Source of the DNA: Achromobacter agilis
Lineage (GTDB): Bacteria; Pseudomonadota; Gammaproteobacteria; Burkholderiales; Burkholderiaceae_B
Assembly: GCF_900496965.1 (NCBI RefSeq)
Contig: NZ_UFQB01000002.1
Location: 186,001 to 250,000 of the forward strand
DNA: 64,000 bases
Direction of reading: 5' to 3'
Shown: piece by piece, positions 16,841 to 27,494 of the stretch
Position numbering within the stretch: the stretch's first letter is position 1
How the letters are laid out: every line of letters begins with the position of its first letter
The notes under the pieces: model-generated
The model's database searches: none
What the model saw: only the letters and a program-made list of their open reading frames with translations
Told to the model about the DNA's origin: nothing
Position numbers and translations under genes: made by a program

Positions 16841-17083
16841 ATGCGTTTAATCACCGACCAGGAACTCAACACCATGTCCACCGAAAGCAAGCGCCGCCGG
16901 CATCAGGAGCTGGATCGCAAGCTTGCCGTCGCCAGCCAGCGCGGCTGGTCCTGCGCGCATCGGATAGAAGCAAGCCGCGCCAAGGTTCATGCGGCCATCC
17001 TGCTGGATGTCGAGCAAGGCCGCGATACGGAGGCCAAGATCGAGAAGCGGCGCGTGCGTGGCGCACCCCGCGCATCGAACTAA
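16841..17083 (+). CDS. Hypothetical protein, 80 residues
   Basis: A small, very basic, helical protein (MRLITDQELNTMSTESKRRRHQELDRKLAV, ending RRVRGAPRASN). AAGGAG sits eight bases before the ATG at 16841, strong support for translation. The repeated Arg/Lys and Glu/Asp pattern suggests an amphipathic or coiled-coil segment; there is no membrane helix. Its stop overlaps the stop of the convergent unknown gene at 17080-17448 by four bases. No family recognised. Confidence 0.55.
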   Translation: MRLITDQELNTMSTESKRRRHQELDRKLAVASQRGWSCAHRIEASRAKVHAAILLDVEQGRDTEAKIEKRRVRGAPRASN

Positions 17084-17448
17084 GCCTGTCGGCCTGGATG
17101 GGATTGAGGCGGCTGGCAATAGATCGCATTTCCGTCCGGGCCGCTGCTCGACCAGCGCTCCACGTCGCGGATCAGGTATTGCAGAAATTGCGCATACGCT
17201 TGGTCCAGCGCCCGTCTCCACGCGGCGTTGTCATGCCTGACGCAGGAAGCGCGTACGGCGCAGTTCAGCGTTTCGGCCAGGTGGCCGACTGTCGCGCCCG
17301 ACATCCGGAAACAGATGGGGGCCTGGCAAGAATGCCGGTGGGCGTCGCGCAGCGCGTGGTCGCGCGCTTCCGCAGTGGCCTGGGTATCGGCCACCTCCCG
17401 TAGCAACGCATTCAACATTTCGCACCAGTCGGCCAGCAGTTCATGCAT
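17080..17448 (-). CDS. Hypothetical protein, 122 residues
   Basis: A cysteine- and histidine-rich soluble protein: MHELLADWCEMLNALLREV, then DAHRHSCQAPICFRMSG and NCAVRASCVRHDNA. Five Cys and several His in short spacing could bind a metal, but no known zinc-finger spacing is obvious. The ATG at 17448 has GCGAGG about 6 bases upstream. It converges on the small basic protein gene and lies downstream of the autotransporter on the same strand, after a 284-base gap in which I see nothing else. Function unknown. Confidence 0.5.
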   Translation of the reverse strand: MHELLADWCEMLNALLREVADTQATAEARDHALRDAHRHSCQAPICFRMSGATVGHLAETLNCAVRASCVRHDNAAWRRALDQAYAQFLQYLIRDVERWSSSGPDGNAIYCQPPQSHPGRQA

Positions 17449-17732
17449 GGCTCACCTCGCAAGGAACGCGAATGGACAATCAGTTTCCGGGTGTGTGCAG
17501 CACGGTGAATCCGGGCACGCCCCCGTCCGCGGGGACCGCCAGTTGCAGCTAATGCATGGGCGCCGCCCCGATCAGGCTGGCGCCGGCGGCCTGCCCGCGA
17601 TCACGCCATGGGGGGCCGAAGAGCGCGACGATATAGCAAAAAATGCTCGTTTCGCACTGGCGTATACCCCTAAAAGGCCTGTTAGGCCTGTTGCGGCGCG
17701 CGGGCGCGAAGGAAGGAAAGTCCTTCCCCTGC

Positions 17733-20444
17733 CTAGAACATCATCCTAAAACCCGCGGTGGCCGTGACGACATAGCTGCCGGAGAAATCAGCGTCGGCGC
17801 CGATCTCGCCGTAGAGGGCATAGCGGGACCCCCAGCCGTAATTGGCTCCCACTCCCAGGCTGCCCCAGGTACGCGACATGCGGCTCGCTACCGCCACATC
17901 CGAAACCTCTATCCGCGTTCCGTCCAGGAATTCATGTTTCACGTTGACGACGCCATAGACGCTCGATTGCCGGTCGACGCCGGCCGCGCCCCAATCCGTC
18001 TTGTAGTCCAGCGCAATACCGATGCGGCCCTGCAAGCTGTCGCCCTTGTCGCCTTCAATGCGCGCGCCGAATTTGTCGTTGAAGCGGCCAAGGTGAGTCG
18101 ATGCATACGTCAGCTGCGCCTGCGGAATCAAGACCAGCCCCTCCCGCAGATCGAAAGCCTTGCCCGCTTCGATACCGAGTCCATAGCTGTGCGCCTTCCG
18201 CCCGTCCTCCAGCTTGCCCGCCGACCGTGAATTCAGGCCGCTGTCGAACCAGGTCGCCTGGGCCTGGGTATCGATATAGACACCGTCCCTGCCGTACCAG
18301 GTCAGTGTGGGGGCCAGGCCATAGGCGGTGGTATCGATGGTGCCGTCGCCATATGCCGAGGACACGCGCGTGTCGGCCTTGCCATAGTGCAAGGCCAACC
18401 CGCCGACGAGACGGGAACCTCCTTGTTCGCCGGCCAGGATGCGGTCGACGCCAAATTGCGCCTTCCAGCTGTCGACGTGCTGGCGTTCGCCCGTGGTGGA
18501 CGCAGAAGGATCGAGCCGGCTTGTGGCGCCCTCCACGCGGCTCCATATGCCGCTGCGGCCGGCGTCCGCCGGGTCGTAAAGGCGATTGCCGACCCGCTGG
18601 CGCAAGGTAGAAAGCTGGCTCAGTTGAAGCAGCGTGTTGGCATAGGCTTCGTATACCGGCACGCCAGGCTGATAGAGCAAGGGTTGCTCGGGGACCGGAG
18701 AACCGCCACCGGTTTGCGGCGTGCCAGGATCGGTCAGAGACGATCTCAGATACCAATCCCCGTCGGCGGGATCCTGTTGCAATACATAGCCGTAGGCACC
18801 GGCCACCAGGGCCGGCCGCCCATTGATGACGTAATCGCCGTTAGCCAGGTTGAATTGGCCCGCCGAGACGCCGTTGACCTGTACGACCTGTATGCCTCGT
18901 TGAGTCAATGCGCCTGAGCCTCCCATATTCGTCACCGTGACCGGCGTCGTGCCAGAGCTGGCGCCCGTGATCACCAGCTTGTCGGTCGGCGAATCGTCGG
19001 CGCCAAGCTGCGTGCGGATCTCCAGGCCGCCGCCCTGCGCCGCATAGTCGCCGGCGACCGTCAGGGTGCCGAAGCCGCTGCGGGGGCCCGGCGCGATGGT
19101 TCCCTTGTTGGCCGTCGGGCCGACGCGTCCCGTGCCGGTCAACCGCGCCCCCGCGAGCACATTCACGGGCCCGCCGAGGACGCCATCGACCTGCAACGTG
19201 CCGGCCTGGATCTCGGTATTGCCCGTGAACGCCGAACTATCGCCCGAAAGCGTCAAGGTGCCCGCCCCCAGCTTGTTCAGGCTGGACGTCCCCGAGAAGG
19301 CTGTCACCACGCCCACTTCATGAGTATTTGTGTCAAACCAGGCGCCGCCGCTTCCCACTGCCTGCGTCGTAAAGCCCTTCAGGAAATCGGCCTCATCGCG
19401 ATTGGCGCGCAGGATGCCGCCGTCCAGGTTGAGATTCACGTTGCCGGCGCCCTTGATGACGGATCCTGTCTCAAGCACGCCGCGGCCGCTGGCGTCGCCG
19501 GTCAGGTTCAGCGTTCCGGAGGATGCGCCGCTGATGGCGATCCAAGCGTCCGTGGCGACGCCCACCATCCCGCCTTTGGCGATCGTCAGCGTTCCGTCGC
19601 CGCCCGAGCCGATTTCGATGCGGTCGGACGCCGTGAGCGTCGAAGTGTCGGCCGTCCCGCTCGACACGTTCACCGCGCCGACACCGCCCGCATTCAGCCC
19701 GATGTAGATCGATGCCGCAGAATTCGGCCCGGTCGGTCCTTGCGTATGAACGGTCGCGCCGTCCTGGACGTTCAGTTCCCCAGCGCCCTCGAAACCAACG
19801 TAGATGTTGTTCAACGGATCCCAAACCGTTTTCGCGCCCGATACCGTGACGTGCCCATCGCTGCCCGCGAGCCAACCGATAATGCCCTGGCCGCTATGCA
19901 CGGCGCCGCCATTGTCGATCCGCAGCGTCCCGCTGCCGCCCGAGCCGATCTGGAAGGAGTAGACCGTGGAAAGGTCCCAGACTGACCCGATCCCGGAAAC
20001 GGTTGCGCTTCCGACGCTCCCCGAATAGGCGCCAATGGTGCCCGAATCGCTTTGCGCCACCGCCCCGTCAAGCACTCTGAGCGTGCCATTGCTGCCAAAA
20101 TCCGCCCCGATCATCACCGGCCCCAGGCTTGTCCAGGTCGATGCCGCGCCGCCAGCGTCACGGCCCGACACCGTCAACGTGCCTACACCGCCATCGAAAT
20201 TGCCGATAAAGGCCCAATCGTTGACCACCGTGCCGCCGGCTTCGATGTTCAACGTCCCGGCAACCGAATCTCCGACGGTCAGGTCCCCCCCCACCGTCCA
20301 ATGCGGGGTCTGGATCGGCCCAGGCAAAACCTCGCCGGAACCAGAGACCGATTGCGCGTATGCGGGATAGGTACAGTTTGCTGCATATATGAAGAAAATA
20401 GCGGGGGGTAACCACCCTGCGCGATGACAATACCTGCCGGCCAT
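17733..20444 (-). CDS. Type Va autotransporter, outer-membrane beta-barrel
   Basis: The 903-residue protein has a signal peptide (GWLPPAIFFIYAANCTYPAYA, cut before QSVSG), a passenger of about 590 residues, and a C-terminal barrel of about 270 residues starting near RSGIWSRVEGATSRL and ending in Phe (TAGFRMMF), as BAM substrates do. The passenger is built of repeated short beta units of the GGxGTLxVxGG kind (GGVGTLTVSG, GSGTLRIDNGG, GAGELNVQDG, GGDGTLTIAKGG) and a LNKLGAGTLTLSGDSS autotransporter-associated strand repeat, so a right-handed beta-helix is expected. It lacks the RGD and protease motifs I would recognise. The ATG at 20444 has GAGG 8 bases upstream; an earlier TTG start lacks a site. 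A surface adhesin or matrix protein is the likely role. Confidence 0.88.
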   Translation of the reverse strand: MAGRYCHRAGWLPPAIFFIYAANCTYPAYAQSVSGSGEVLPGPIQTPHWTVGGDLTVGDSVAGTLNIEAGGTVVNDWAFIGNFDGGVGTLTVSGRDAGGAASTWTSLGPVMIGADFGSNGTLRVLDGAVAQSDSGTIGAYSGSVGSATVSGIGSVWDLSTVYSFQIGSGGSGTLRIDNGGAVHSGQGIIGWLAGSDGHVTVSGAKTVWDPLNNIYVGFEGAGELNVQDGATVHTQGPTGPNSAASIYIGLNAGGVGAVNVSSGTADTSTLTASDRIEIGSGGDGTLTIAKGGMVGVATDAWIAISGASSGTLNLTGDASGRGVLETGSVIKGAGNVNLNLDGGILRANRDEADFLKGFTTQAVGSGGAWFDTNTHEVGVVTAFSGTSSLNKLGAGTLTLSGDSSAFTGNTEIQAGTLQVDGVLGGPVNVLAGARLTGTGRVGPTANKGTIAPGPRSGFGTLTVAGDYAAQGGGLEIRTQLGADDSPTDKLVITGASSGTTPVTVTNMGGSGALTQRGIQVVQVNGVSAGQFNLANGDYVINGRPALVAGAYGYVLQQDPADGDWYLRSSLTDPGTPQTGGGSPVPEQPLLYQPGVPVYEAYANTLLQLSQLSTLRQRVGNRLYDPADAGRSGIWSRVEGATSRLDPSASTTGERQHVDSWKAQFGVDRILAGEQGGSRLVGGLALHYGKADTRVSSAYGDGTIDTTAYGLAPTLTWYGRDGVYIDTQAQATWFDSGLNSRSAGKLEDGRKAHSYGLGIEAGKAFDLREGLVLIPQAQLTYASTHLGRFNDKFGARIEGDKGDSLQGRIGIALDYKTDWGAAGVDRQSSVYGVVNVKHEFLDGTRIEVSDVAVASRMSRTWGSLGVGANYGWGSRYALYGEIGADADFSGSYVVTATAGFRMMF

Positions 20445-20875
20445 AAATAAATCCTCGCTGAGTAGAGGCAAAATATATAGGGTCAGTACGGCATCGCACA
20501 GGAATTTTTAATAGGTATTTACGCGCAAGAGAGGGATAGGCGGACAGGCGCCGCGGCCGGGGAAGCCCGCTTGCGGTACGCCGGCAAGGGTTGTAAACGC
20601 GGGCATCACCAACGCCGCCAGCTTAAGCCGGGGCTCGATAGGCTTTACGTCTTCTGATGGTGGCCTGGGTTGGCCGGATCTGGCCCGATGTTGCACCGGG
20701 GTTGTTGCTTGCTATCAGGGACTGCGGCTAGGGACTGGGGCTAGGCTGATCCGGGGCTGGAGACTGTGAATTCTTGCTTTTTGCAGTCAACCAGCACCGG
20801 GACACCCGCCAAACTCACCCGCCAACCCGTTGATTTGAAAGGCTTTGAGTTCGCCCATCAACGGTTTTCAATAAG
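20445..20875. other. Intergenic region between the autotransporter and tRNA-Leu
   Basis: No gene found in about 430 bases. It holds a minus-strand TATATA box-like sequence at 20472-20478 near the autotransporter start, a 13-base imperfect tandem repeat (GGGACTGCGGCTA, then GGGACTGGGGCTA at 20718-20743), and an inverted repeat CCGTTGAT/ATCAACGG (20827-20864) just downstream of the tRNA, possibly its trailer structure. I see no second copy of the tRNA 3' end, so there is no sign of an integrated element. Confidence 0.4.
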
Positions 20876-20962
20876 TGGTGCGAAGGAGGGGACTCGAACC
20901 CCTACACCTGTTACGGCGTCAGGACCTAAACCTGGTGCGTCTACCAATTTCGCCACCTTCGC
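20876..20962 (-). tRNA. tRNA-Leu (anticodon UAG)
   Basis: The minus strand folds into a class II tRNA of 87 nt including an encoded CCA end. The acceptor arms are GCGAAGG and CCTTCGC; the anticodon stem-loop is CAGG-TTTAGGT-CCTG with anticodon TAG; a long variable arm follows, then the T arm with GGTTCGAGTCC. It reads CUN leucine codons. A TACAAT -10 element lies 15 bases upstream. It is divergent from dapC, only 45 bases away. Confidence 0.95.
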
Positions 20963-20977
20963 AAAGCCAAGCCCGCT

Positions 20978-20983
20978 ATTGTA
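20978..20983 (-). promoter_or_regulatory. -10 element of the tRNA-Leu promoter
   Basis: TACAAT on the minus strand, 15 bases before the mature tRNA 5' end. No good -35 is visible at the right spacing; the region where it would lie overlaps the dapC start codon. Confidence 0.45.
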
Positions 20984-21007
20984 GCTTGCTTGTTAAAATC
21001 TTGCGTC

Positions 21008-22204
21008 ATGAATCCGCGCCTCGATGCCCTACACCCCTATCCGTTCGAAAAACTGCGGGCTTTGCTGGCTTCGGCCGCCCAGCAGCCGGACGGCCTGACG
21101 CCCATCAACTTGTCGATTGGCGAGCCCAAGCATGCCGCGCCAGAGCGCGTCGGGCAGGCCATCCGCGACAATCTTGCCGGCCTGTCCGTCTATCCGTCCA
21201 CCAAGGGCGATCCGGCCCTGCGCCGCGCGATTTCGGAATGGCTGGCGCGCCGCTACAGCATCCCCGCCCTGGACCCGGAAACCCAGGTGCTGCCGGCGCT
21301 GGGCTCGCGCGAGGCGCTGTTCGCGTTCACACAGACCGTCATCGACCCGTCTGCGGGCTCGGTGGTGATCTGCCCCAATCCGTTTTATCAGATCTACGAA
21401 GGCGCCGCCCTGCTGGCCGGAGCCACGCCCTACTTCGTGAACGCCGATCCGGTGCGCAATTTCAGCAGCGACTGGAACCAGGTTCCGGCGGAAATCTGGA
21501 AAAAGGCGCGCATGGTGTTCGTCTGCTCGCCCGGCAACCCGGCGGGCAACGTCATGTCGCTAGACGAATGGAAGACGCTTTTCGAGCTGTCCGACCGCCA
21601 TGGCTTCGTGATCGTCGCCGACGAGTGCTATTCCGAGATCTACCTGGACGAAGGCAACCCGCCGCTGGGCGGCCTGCAGGCGGCCCGCCGCCTGGGCCGG
21701 GACGACTACCGCAACCTGGTGGCGTTCTCCAGCCTGTCCAAGCGATCCAACGTGCCGGGCCTGCGTTCGGGCTTCGTCGCGGGCGATGCCGCACTGGTCG
21801 GCCGCTTCCTGCTGTACCGTACGTATCATGGCAGCGCGATGAGCCCGCTGGTGTCGGCGGCAAGCGTCGCCGCCTGGACGGACGAAGCGCACGTAAAAGA
21901 CAACCGCCGCCTGTACCGCGAGAAATTCGACGCCGTCGTGCCCATTCTGCAGAACGTGCTTGACGTGACCCGTCCGCAAGCCTCGTTCTACCTGTGGGCG
22001 GCCACGCCGGGTTCGGATACGGCGTTCGCGCGCGACCTTTACGGCCGGACTGGTGTTACCGTGCTGCCGGGCAGCTTCCTGGCGCGAGAAGCGCACGGCG
22101 TGAATCCCGGCCAGGGCCGCATTCGCATTGCCTTGGTGGCGCCTTTGGCTGACTGCGTGCAGGCAGCCGAACGCATCGCCCATTTTGTGCATACTTCTGT
22201 TTGA
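21008..22204 (+). CDS. dapC: Succinyldiaminopimelate transaminase
   Basis: A 398-residue fold-type I PLP aminotransferase. DapC makes N-succinyl-LL-2,6-diaminopimelate from the 6-oxo compound and glutamate in the lysine/peptidoglycan pathway. Visible landmarks: LSIGEPKHAAP near the N-terminus, YPSTKGDPALRRAI, the PLP-binding CSPGNPAGN and ADECYSEIY, and the lysine in FSSLSKRSNVPGLRSGF. The ATG at 21008 was chosen because it gives the usual start. dapD and dapE follow on the same strand at short spacing, which fixes the specificity that the fold alone would not. Confidence 0.93.
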   Translation: MNPRLDALHPYPFEKLRALLASAAQQPDGLTPINLSIGEPKHAAPERVGQAIRDNLAGLSVYPSTKGDPALRRAISEWLARRYSIPALDPETQVLPALGSREALFAFTQTVIDPSAGSVVICPNPFYQIYEGAALLAGATPYFVNADPVRNFSSDWNQVPAEIWKKARMVFVCSPGNPAGNVMSLDEWKTLFELSDRHGFVIVADECYSEIYLDEGNPPLGGLQAARRLGRDDYRNLVAFSSLSKRSNVPGLRSGFVAGDAALVGRFLLYRTYHGSAMSPLVSAASVAAWTDEAHVKDNRRLYREKFDAVVPILQNVLDVTRPQASFYLWAATPGSDTAFARDLYGRTGVTVLPGSFLAREAHGVNPGQGRIRIALVAPLADCVQAAERIAHFVHTSV

Positions 22205-22228
22205 TCAACCCTTAAAAGCTGAGCCGCT

Positions 22229-24204
<1,976 letters not shown>

Positions 24205-24240
24205 TAACGCCCCCGCGTTTCGCCCGCCATGCGGGCTCTC

Positions 24241-24262
24241 TGCCCCCACAAGGGGCATTTTT
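24241..24262 (+). terminator. Rho-independent terminator after dapE
   Basis: TGCCCC, loop CACAA, GGGGCA, then five T. It stands in the 97-base gap between dapE and prmB and is followed by further short G/C inverted repeats (CCCCTCGGGG, CCCCCGCGGGG). It would separate the dap operon from prmB, at least partly. Confidence 0.7.
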
Positions 24263-24301
24263 CCCCTCGGGGCGCCCCCGCGGGGAAAACAAGGCCTGAC
24301 A

Positions 24302-25198
24302 ATGTATCAATCCGCACGCCAAGAACTGCTGACCCTGCGCGACCTCATCCGCTATGGGGTATCGCGCCTGAACGGCGCCCAGGTGGCGCTGGGCCACGGC
24401 AGCGACAATGCCTGGGACGAAGCGGTCTACCTGACGCTGCACGCCCTGCACCTGCCGCTGGACACGCTGGACCCGTTCCTGGACGCCCGCGTGGTGCGCG
24501 AAGAGCGCGACCGCGTGCTGGACCTGCTGGAACGGCGCGTGACCGAGCGGGTGCCCGCCGCCTACCTCACCAACGAAGCCTGGCTCCGCGGCCACCGGTT
24601 CTACGTGGACAATCGCGTCATCGTGCCTCGCTCGCCCATCGCCGAACTGCTGGACGAAGGCCTGTCGCCCTGGGTGCAGGACCCGGCGGCAGTCGAGAAC
24701 GTGCTGGACATGTGCACCGGCTCCGGCTGCCTGGCGATCCTGTCCGCACTGGCGTTCCCGTACGCCCACGTGGATGCGGTCGACCTGTCGCCGGACGCCC
24801 TGGACGTGGCGCGCCGCAACGTCGACGATTACGGCCTGGCCGACCGGCTGGATCTGCATGAAAGCAATCTGTTCGACAGCCTGCCGGCGCGGCAGTACGA
24901 CATCATCGTCTGCAACCCGCCCTACGTGAACAGCGGCTCCATGGGCGCCTTGCCCCAGGAATACCTCCACGAACCGCAGCTGGCGCTGGCCGGCGGCGAA
25001 GACGGCATGGACCTGGTCCGCCGCATCCTCGAGGCGGCCCCGCGCTTCCTCACGCAGGACGGCGTGCTGGTGCTGGAGATCGGCCACGAGCGCGACTTCT
25101 TCGAAGCCGCGTTCCCGCAACTGTCCCCAGTGTGGCTGGATACGGAAGCGGCCTCGGACCAGCTTCTGCTGCTTACCCGCGAGCAACTGAGCCTGTGA
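24302..25198 (+). CDS. prmB: 50S ribosomal protein L3 N5-glutamine methyltransferase
   Basis: A 298-residue class I SAM-dependent methyltransferase. The SAM site reads VLDMCTGSGCLAI, and VCNPPYVN is the NPPY active-site motif that binds the glutamine amide; the N-terminal helical part is that of PrmB rather than the release-factor enzyme PrmC. It methylates a glutamine of ribosomal protein L3. Its stop overlaps the GTG start of the ABC-F gene (GTGA), so the two are translated together. Confidence 0.92.
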   Translation: MYQSARQELLTLRDLIRYGVSRLNGAQVALGHGSDNAWDEAVYLTLHALHLPLDTLDPFLDARVVREERDRVLDLLERRVTERVPAAYLTNEAWLRGHRFYVDNRVIVPRSPIAELLDEGLSPWVQDPAAVENVLDMCTGSGCLAILSALAFPYAHVDAVDLSPDALDVARRNVDDYGLADRLDLHESNLFDSLPARQYDIIVCNPPYVNSGSMGALPQEYLHEPQLALAGGEDGMDLVRRILEAAPRFLTQDGVLVLEIGHERDFFEAAFPQLSPVWLDTEAASDQLLLLTREQLSL

Positions 25199-27129
25199 TA
25201 CGCGCTACTGGATTGACCTTGCGCCGCGGCACGAAAGTGCTGTTGGATGGCGCTGAATTCGTTGTACACCCGGGCGAACGCGTCGGCATCGTCGGCAAGA
25301 ACGGCGCCGGCAAGTCTTCGTTGTTCGCGCTGCTGACCGGCGCGCTGGACGTGGATGCCGGCACGGTGTCTATGCCCGCCGGCTGGCGCATTGCCAGCGT
25401 GGAGCAGGAACTCGACGCGGACGAACGTCCCGCCCGCGAGTTCGTCATCGACGGCGACGTCCACCTGCGCGAATTGCAGGCGCGCCGCGCGGCGCTGACG
25501 GACGACCAAGGCACGCAAATCGCCGAGGTGGAAGCGGCGCTGGTGGAAGCCGGCGCCTGGAGCGCCGCCTCGCGCGCCGAACAGTTGCTGGCTGGCCTGG
25601 GATTCAAGCCCGCTGAATGGATGCAGCCGGTCGAGAGCTTTTCCGGCGGCTGGCGCATGCGCCTGGCGCTGGCCCGGGCGCTGATGGCGCCGTCCGAACT
25701 GCTGCTGCTGGACGAGCCCACCAACCACCTGGACCTGGACGCCATGCTCTGGCTGGAGAAATGGCTGGGCGCCTATCCGGGCACCGTCATGCTGATCTCC
25801 CACGACACCGAGTTCCTGGACGCGGTCGCCAAGTCCATCCTGCATTTCGACCACGCCAAGCTGGTGCGGTACCGGGGCGGCTACGGCGACTTCCTGACGC
25901 AGCGCGCCGAGCGCCTGCGCCAGAGCAACATCGCCTACGAACGCCAGACGCGCGAAACCGCGCGGCTGCAAGGCTTCATCGACCGCTTCAAGGCCAAGGC
26001 GTCCAAGGCCAAGCAGGCGCAAAGCCGCGTCAAGGCACTCGCGCGCATGCAGGTGCTGGCGCCCTTGCAGGCCGAAGCGGGCATCGACATCCGCATTCCC
26101 TCGCCGGAACAGGTGCCAGATCCGCTCCTGACCCTGGAACACCTGTCGGCCGGCTATACGGACGCGGCTGGCAACGCCGTGCCCATCCTGCGCGACGTCA
26201 CCCTGATGGTGCGAGCGGGCAGCCGCGTGGGCGTGCTCGGCGCCAACGGCGCCGGCAAGAGCACGCTGATCAAGACGCTGGCCGAAGAACTGCCCGTGCA
26301 GGCCGGCGAACGCCGTGCATCGCGCGGGCTGGCCATCGGCTACTTCCATCAACACCAACTCGACATGCTGGACGTGGACAGCACGCCGATCGCGCACCTG
26401 GCGCGCCTGGCGCCCGAAACCCGCGAACAGGAACTGCGCAACTACCTGGGCGGTTTCGGCTTTTCGGGCGACACGGTCACCAGCAAGGTCGGCCCCATGT
26501 CGGGCGGCGAAAAGGCGCGCCTGGCGCTGTCCTTGATCGTCTGGCAGAAACCCAACCTGCTGCTGCTGGACGAGCCCAGCAACCACCTGGACGTGGAAAC
26601 GCGCGAGGCCCTCGCCACGGCGCTGGCGGACTTCGGCGGCAGCATGCTGCTGGTGTCGCACGATCGCCATCTGCTGCGCACCACGGTGGACAGCTTCTGG
26701 ATCGTGGCGGACGGCGCCGTGCGCGAATTCGACGGCGACCTGGAAGACTACCGGGACTGGCTGGCCGCCCGCAATGCGGGCGAGCGCGCCGAAGCGGCTC
26801 GCGAAAGCGCCGCCAACGGCGAACCGGTAATCGACCGCAAGGCGCAACGCCGGGCCGAGGCCGAACAGCGCCAGCGCCTGTCCGCCCTGCGCAAGCCGCT
26901 GGAAGCCAAGCTTGCCAAGGTCGATGCCGAAATGGAAAAGCTGCGCGCCAAGCTGCAGGCGCTGGATGCCGTCATCGCCGATCCGGATCTCTATTCGGAC
27001 GCCCGCCGCGTGGAACGCCAGAAAGTCATGGCCGAACACGGCGAACATGGCAAGCGCATGGACGAGCTGGAAGAACGGTGGCTGGAGATTCAGGGCTCGC
27101 TCGAAGAGATCGAGCAGTCCGAATCCTGA
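25195..27129 (+). CDS. ABC-F family ATPase (YheS/Uup-type)
   Basis: A 644-residue soluble protein with two ATP-binding cassettes and no membrane part. Walker A sites are GKNGAGKSS (about residue 34) and GANGAGKST; signatures are FSGGWRMRLALARA and MSGGEKARLALSL; Walker B are LLLLDEPTNHLD and LLLLDEPSNHLD. A charged linker (FIDRFKAKASKAKQAQSR) between the cassettes and a coiled-coil C-terminus (ESLEAK-type, residues about 550-640) are as in YheS and Uup. ABC-F proteins bind the ribosomal E site and relieve stalling. GTG at 25195 overlaps the prmB stop. Confidence 0.9.
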   Translation: MIRATGLTLRRGTKVLLDGAEFVVHPGERVGIVGKNGAGKSSLFALLTGALDVDAGTVSMPAGWRIASVEQELDADERPAREFVIDGDVHLRELQARRAALTDDQGTQIAEVEAALVEAGAWSAASRAEQLLAGLGFKPAEWMQPVESFSGGWRMRLALARALMAPSELLLLDEPTNHLDLDAMLWLEKWLGAYPGTVMLISHDTEFLDAVAKSILHFDHAKLVRYRGGYGDFLTQRAERLRQSNIAYERQTRETARLQGFIDRFKAKASKAKQAQSRVKALARMQVLAPLQAEAGIDIRIPSPEQVPDPLLTLEHLSAGYTDAAGNAVPILRDVTLMVRAGSRVGVLGANGAGKSTLIKTLAEELPVQAGERRASRGLAIGYFHQHQLDMLDVDSTPIAHLARLAPETREQELRNYLGGFGFSGDTVTSKVGPMSGGEKARLALSLIVWQKPNLLLLDEPSNHLDVETREALATALADFGGSMLLVSHDRHLLRTTVDSFWIVADGAVREFDGDLEDYRDWLAARNAGERAEAARESAANGEPVIDRKAQRRAEAEQRQRLSALRKPLEAKLAKVDAEMEKLRAKLQALDAVIADPDLYSDARRVERQKVMAEHGEHGKRMDELEERWLEIQGSLEEIEQSES

Positions 27130-27140
27130 GAGGAAGTTGC

Positions 27141-27170
27141 CCGGACGCCCTGCTCTTGCAGGGCGTCCGG
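27141..27170. terminator. Hairpin between convergent genes
   Basis: CCGGACGCCCTGC, loop TCTT, GCAGGGCGTCCGG: a perfect 13-bp stem in the 54-base gap between the ABC-F gene and the convergent chorismate mutase gene. There is no T-run of note, but a stem this stable would act on transcripts from both sides. Confidence 0.6.
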
Positions 27171-27183
27171 CGCTTTGGCGCGC

Positions 27184-27489
27184 TTACGAGTACGGGCGCT
27201 CGCGCAGGCGGGTATGGTGATCGACCACTGTGTCGATCACTTCGCGCAGGATGGTTTCGGCCAGCGCGGGCGGCACGCCCGCCTCTTCGGCCAGCCGGCG
27301 GATGCGCGCGACCTGCTGGGATTCGCGCTTGGCATCGACCAGGTCCATGCCGTGCGCCTGCTTGAGTTCGCCGATCAGGTCGGTGCAACGGAACCGCACG
27401 CCAAGCAGCAGAATGATCTGCTGGTCGATCTCATCGACCTCGGCGCGCAGCGACGCCAGCTCGGCTTTCGGGGAATCGTTGTCGGCCAT
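27184..27489 (-). CDS. Chorismate mutase, AroQ class
   Basis: A 101-residue all-helical protein with the AroQ pattern: LRAEVDEIDQQIILLLGVR with the catalytic Arg region, ELKQAHGMDLVDAKRESQQVARI and a third helix ILREVIDTVVDHH. Chorismate mutase converts chorismate to prephenate for Phe/Tyr. Free-standing small forms also occur in secondary pathways, and isochorismate pyruvate-lyase (PchB) has the same fold, so specificity is not certain. The ATG at 27489 is five bases after the uvrD-type stop, implying co-transcription with the helicase and desaturase. Confidence 0.82.
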   Translation of the reverse strand: MADNDSPKAELASLRAEVDEIDQQIILLLGVRFRCTDLIGELKQAHGMDLVDAKRESQQVARIRRLAEEAGVPPALAETILREVIDTVVDHHTRLRERPYS

Positions 27490-27494
27490 GTCTT

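Noticed and set aside
20876-20962. tRNA-Leu as an integration site for a genomic island
   Set aside because: No integrase and no second copy of the tRNA 3' end is visible, and housekeeping genes (dapC onward) sit on the other side.
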